The position numbers and the translations under genes are program-made. Positions 60,788 through 64,000 of a stretch of DNA of 64,000 bases are shown here, piece by piece. Under the pieces are notes generated by a model, which saw only the letters and a program-made list of their open reading frames with translations, had not been told where the DNA came from and did no database searches. The stretch is from DASRFA01 sp035651755 (GTDB taxonomy: Bacteria > Desulfobacterota > Binatia > UBA12015). How positions within the stretch are numbered: the stretch's first letter is position 1; each line of letters opens with the position of its first letter. Where the stretch lies: positions 179,377 to 243,376 of the forward strand of contig DASRFA010000007.1 of assembly GCA_035651755.1 (NCBI GenBank). Direction: 5' to 3'.

Positions 60788-62497
60788 CTAACCGCCGGCT
60801 GCCACCCGCTCGATCGCGTGGACCAGCTGCGACACGTCGATCGGCTTGGTCAGGTGGCACTCGAAGCCGGCTTCCTTGCTCTTGCGGATGTCGCGCTCCG
60901 AGCCGTAGCCGCTCAGGGCGATGCCCTTGACCGGGCGCTCCGCACGGAGCGCGCGCATCAGGTCGTGGCCGGTGCCGTCCGGGAGGCCGATGTCGCTGAT
61001 GACGATGTCGAAACCGGAGTCCGGGAGCCCGAGAGCGGACTCGACCGAGTCGGCGACCGTGACGGTGTAGCCCAGCATCCGGAGCGCCTCCTCGATCGCC
61101 GCGGCGCTGTCGGGGTGGTCCTCGACGATGAGAAGACGGGGCTTGCCGTCCGCGGCGCGTGCCGGCTTCGCGATCTGCGGCGCGGACGCTGGCGCCGGCA
61201 CGGTGCTCAGCACCACCTCGAAGCGCGCCCCGGCCCCGGGCGCGTTCCTGACCGAGATGTTCCCGCCGTGCGCATCGACGATCCCCTTGCAGATCGCGAG
61301 CCCGAGGCCGAGCCCGGCCCGCCGACGCGGCTCGCCGCCCTGCTCGAACGGCTCGAAGAGCCGAGGGGCGATCGCCGGGTCGATTCCGACGCCGGTGTCC
61401 TCGACCGCGATGCACAGCCAGCGCTCGCGCCGATTCCATGTCCGGAGCGAGATCGTCCCCCCGGCGGGGGTGTGGCGGACGGCGTTCTTGAGCAGGTTCC
61501 ACAGGACCTGGCGGAGGCGCGTCCCGTCGCCGCGCACGTGGTGCTCGTCGGCCGCGGGCTGCAGCGTGATGCGGAGCCGCGCGGCGTCGACCTCGATCCT
61601 GCACATCGCGGTCACGTCGCGGATCAGCTCGTGGACGTCCACGACTTCGCTCGCCATGTGCAGCTTGCCGCGCGCGATGCGCGTCGTGTCGAGGAGATCG
61701 TCGATGAGGCGTGCCTCCAGCTCCACGTTGCGGCGAATCATGTCGGCGGTCCGCTGGTCGTCCTCGGAAAGCCCGCCACGCGCCTCGAGCGCGCGGAGCG
61801 CGAACAGGATCGGCGTGAGCGGCGTCCGAAGCTCGTGGCTCAAAACCGCGAGGAAGCGGTCCTTCGCTTCGCTGGCGGCGCGCAGCGCGTGCTCCTCCCG
61901 CACCAGCCGGTCGCGCTCCTCTTCGGCCCGTCGCCGCTCTTCGGCGGCGCGCTCGTGCTCGCTCAGGTCCACGATGGCGGTGAGCCATGCGTCCTGGCGG
62001 GCCGCGTTTCCAAACGGCTGGCTCACCAGCTCGACGGGGATGGTCTCGGAACGCCGGGTCTTCAGCCGCAGGCGGCACGTCGGGCGCGCGGTCCGGTTTC
62101 GGCAGCGGGCGAGATGGTCGAGGAAGACCCGGCGATCCTCCTCGAGGACGTGCACCAGGAGCGGGAAGCCGACGAGGCGGCCCCGCTCCGCTCCGAGCAG
62201 GGTGGCGGCCGCGAGGTTCAGCTCGCGAATGACCCCCGTGGAATCGAGCGTGACGTAGCCGATGGGCGCGAAGTCGAAGAGGTCGGCGTAGCGGTCGCGC
62301 GACTCCTCGAGCGCGCGCCGTGCCCGCGAGATCTCGCGGTCCTGTGCGAGGATCTCGTGGCGATGAACGCTGAGCTCCTGCACGAGCGCGGCGAGCGGCT
62401 CGTCCGAGCCGACGACCGACTGGAGCGCGCGGATCTCGGCCAAGAGCTCCGCCCGGCTCATCTGCTCATACGGCTTGGTAGCGACCCGGCCGGCCAT
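60788..62497 (-). CDS. hybrid sensor histidine kinase (PAS-HK-REC)
   Basis: This 569-residue soluble protein has a short coiled coil, then a PAS domain (~65-180, LFDFAPIGYVTLDSTGVIRE). A second coiled coil leads to the HisKA domain with His221 in FLAVLSHELRTPLTPIL. The HATPase domain has LRQVLWNLLKNAVRHTPAGG, VEDTGVGIDPAI and GLGLGLAICKGIV. A C-terminal receiver (~440-565, LLIVEDHPDSAAAIEEAL; FDIVISDIGLPDGTG) holds the phospho-acceptor Asp. It lies three bases after the CheB/CheR-like gene, so the two probably form one signalling system. No transmembrane segment is seen. Confidence 0.93.
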   Translation of the reverse strand: MAGRVATKPYEQMSRAELLAEIRALQSVVGSDEPLAALVQELSVHRHEILAQDREISRARRALEESRDRYADLFDFAPIGYVTLDSTGVIRELNLAAATLLGAERGRLVGFPLLVHVLEEDRRVFLDHLARCRNRTARPTCRLRLKTRRSETIPVELVSQPFGNAARQDAWLTAIVDLSEHERAAEERRRAEEERDRLVREEHALRAASEAKDRFLAVLSHELRTPLTPILFALRALEARGGLSEDDQRTADMIRRNVELEARLIDDLLDTTRIARGKLHMASEVVDVHELIRDVTAMCRIEVDAARLRITLQPAADEHHVRGDGTRLRQVLWNLLKNAVRHTPAGGTISLRTWNRRERWLCIAVEDTGVGIDPAIAPRLFEPFEQGGEPRRRAGLGLGLAICKGIVDAHGGNISVRNAPGAGARFEVVLSTVPAPASAPQIAKPARAADGKPRLLIVEDHPDSAAAIEEALRMLGYTVTVADSVESALGLPDSGFDIVISDIGLPDGTGHDLMRALRAERPVKGIALSGYGSERDIRKSKEAGFECHLTKPIDVSQLVHAIERVAAGG

Positions 62498-62500
62498 CGC

Positions 62501-64000
62501 TCATTCCCCGGCTCCGTCGCCGTGCGCCCCGGGCACGGTCTCGAGGGCCAGAAGCGTCATCGGCCCTCGCCGTCCGTCCCCCTTCAGCCGACGCGCCTTG
62601 GCGACGACGCGCCCGAGACAGGGGAAGTTCTCTTCGAGCTCCGCATCCCGGTCGTCGTCGTGATTCCGCGCGTCCTGGAGGAACGCGCGGAGCCGCGGCA
62701 GCGATCTTTCGGAGTCCCCGTCCCAAAGGCGACGACCGCGCATGTCCCCGTCGGGGAGCCCGAAGGTCCGCCGAAACGCGGAATTGCCCGCCACGAGGCG
62801 GAGCTCGTGGTCGAGGATCGCGAACGGCGCCGAGACCATGTCCACCATGGCGGCGACGCAGCGATTGAACCACGCCTCATCGGCCATCTGCTCGCGCACC
62901 GCGTGGATGTCGACGAGCGCCAGAACCGCCCCGTCGATTCGGTTCTCGAGGTCCTTGTACGGGCGAATTCGAAGCGAATAGACGTTTCCCTGCGCGTCGT
63001 GGACCGGCCGCTCGTCGGGGGTGACCGTGTCCAGCACCTTGAGCGTGATGGCCTCGAGGTCCGGGCAGTCGATGTTCGGCTTGATGTGCCCGATGGGCCG
63101 GCCGATGTCGGAGGGGATCAGGTTCAGCACGCGCTCCGCCATCGGCGTGAAGCGGCGAATGCGGAGGTCGCGCGCGACGATCACGATCGCGATCTGGACA
63201 CTCCCGAGCAGGTTCTCGAGGTCGCTGTTGACGCGGCTCAGCTCCTCGTTCCGGCCGCGGAGCTCGTCGTTGACGGTGTTGAGCTCCTCGTTCGTCGACT
63301 GGAGCTCCTCCTTGGCGGTGTCGAGCTCCTCGTTGGTCGACTGGAGCTCCTCGTTCGACGAAAGGACCTCCTCGTTGGCCGATTGGAGCTCCTCGTTCGC
63401 CGCCTCGAGCTCTTGGATGATCGACTGCAGGTATTCGCGGCTGCTCGCGAGCTCCTGCTCGAGGCGCGCGATCTGCGGGTCGCTCGCTCCCGGGACCTCG
63501 GCCGGTCGCGGCTCCTGGTGGCGAGCCCGCGCGTTGCGCGCCTTCGAGCCCCCCTTGGAGCTCCGCACGAGCTGGGGAGCTCCTTCGACGGCCGAGTGGA
63601 AGAGGACGAGGAAGTGGGGCCGCTCGGCGGTGGCGAGCGGCAGCACCTCGACGTCGACGGCGTTCCAGCCGCCGTTCCGGCGGACGCGCAGGTTGTCGCG
63701 CCGGACCGGCTGGGCCGTTCGCTGAGCCGCCTGCACCGCGGCGCGAAGGCCGTGGAGCAACCCTTCGCGCGCCATCTTCAAGAGGCTCATGCTCGGGTCC
63801 CCGGGCGGTGGCTCGAGGTACGCGCCCGTGTGCCCGCGGAATTGCATGATCTGGAGATCCGCGTCGATGATCACGCCGGGTGGGGCGTAGCGCTCCTGGA
63901 TGAGGCGATTGGCCTCGTTCTGGACGGAGCGTGCGTCGTCGCGCGGCGGCGGCGCGTTCGGACGGTCGCGATTCGGCAAGGTGAGCGAGTAGTCGGCCGG
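62501..64000 (-). CDS. CheB/CheR-PAS hybrid signalling protein, C-terminal part (5' end outside window)
   Basis: The frame is open to the window edge. The first visible residues (PADYSLTLPNRDRPN) lead into VQNEANRLIQERYAPPGVII and FRGHTGAYLEPPPG, the region that follows the CheR methyltransferase domain in CheB-CheR fusion proteins. A long coiled coil of LQSxNEEL-type heptads (~160-250) comes next, then two PAS-like domains (VQIAIVIVARDLRIRRFTPM; APFAILDHELRLVAGNSAFR). CheB/CheR hybrids modify receptors or feed histidine kinases. The downstream hybrid kinase is the likely partner. Confidence 0.85.
   Translation of the reverse strand, partial: PADYSLTLPNRDRPNAPPPRDDARSVQNEANRLIQERYAPPGVIIDADLQIMQFRGHTGAYLEPPPGDPSMSLLKMAREGLLHGLRAAVQAAQRTAQPVRRDNLRVRRNGGWNAVDVEVLPLATAERPHFLVLFHSAVEGAPQLVRSSKGGSKARNARARHQEPRPAEVPGASDPQIARLEQELASSREYLQSIIQELEAANEELQSANEEVLSSNEELQSTNEELDTAKEELQSTNEELNTVNDELRGRNEELSRVNSDLENLLGSVQIAIVIVARDLRIRRFTPMAERVLNLIPSDIGRPIGHIKPNIDCPDLEAITLKVLDTVTPDERPVHDAQGNVYSLRIRPYKDLENRIDGAVLALVDIHAVREQMADEAWFNRCVAAMVDMVSAPFAILDHELRLVAGNSAFRRTFGLPDGDMRGRRLWDGDSERSLPRLRAFLQDARNHDDDRDAELEENFPCLGRVVAKARRLKGDGRRGPMTLLALETVPGAHGDGAGE

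Noticed and set aside
1..64000. CRISPR arrays, rRNA genes or complete insertion sequences
   Set aside because: No regularly spaced direct repeats, no rRNA core sequences and no transposase gene were recognised on either strand.

Overview
The window is a high-GC bacterial chromosome segment with compact, largely co-directional operons. It shows a Gram-negative cell plan: an outer-membrane porin, an AsmA/DUF748 envelope protein and DegP. The meso-DAP-type MurE, MraZ-headed dcw cluster, Complex I operon and several acyl-CoA dehydrogenases suggest an aerobic, fatty-acid-oxidising lineage such as Myxococcota, Desulfobacterota or Binatota. That placement is an inference from gene content, not a phylogenetic result.

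Layout. Positions 1-816 hold the 3' end of a DnaG-type primase and a tRNA with a CAT anticodon. The last 42 bases of that tRNA (775-816) recur exactly at 6390-6431. The roughly 5.6 kb between them is a genomic island: two decayed copies of a phage packaging module, a broken secreted M91-like metallopeptidase, an intact secreted beta-helix protein and a cation antiporter fragment. No integrase survives. From 6573 to 7806 come a coiled-coil zinc-ribbon protein and the RNase P RNA.

From 8043 to 25972 lies a classical dcw cluster behind a sigma70-like promoter and a triple MraZ box: mraZ-rsmH-ftsL-ftsI-murE-mraY-murD-ftsW-murG-murC-murB-ddl-ftsQ-ftsA-ftsZ. Most genes overlap by an ATGA or GTGA stop/start. 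murF is missing, and a 444-base non-coding gap stands between murE and mraY.

From 26120 to 35353 are a radical SAM protein, acpS, a phasin-like protein, two adjacent ArsA-family ATPases, a small periplasmic protein, a translationally coupled pair of acyl-CoA dehydrogenases and a PlsC-like acyltransferase. From 35354 to 36057 lies a long imperfect inverted repeat. Then follow a porin (minus strand) and a btuF-btuC-btuD-type cobalamin/iron uptake operon.

From 40617 to 51135 lies an eleven-gene Complex I operon, nuoABCDHIJKLMN, without the NADH-input genes nuoEFG. The rest holds rsmI (plus strand) and a series of minus-strand genes: an envelope DUF748 protein, a third acyl-CoA dehydrogenase, dodecin, acylphosphatase, cold-shock protein, DegP-like protease, arginine decarboxylase, a hybrid histidine kinase and the 3' part of a CheB/CheR-PAS protein that runs off the window. 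A ~93-base hairpin-rich repeat occurs after ftsZ and, inverted, before rsmI.
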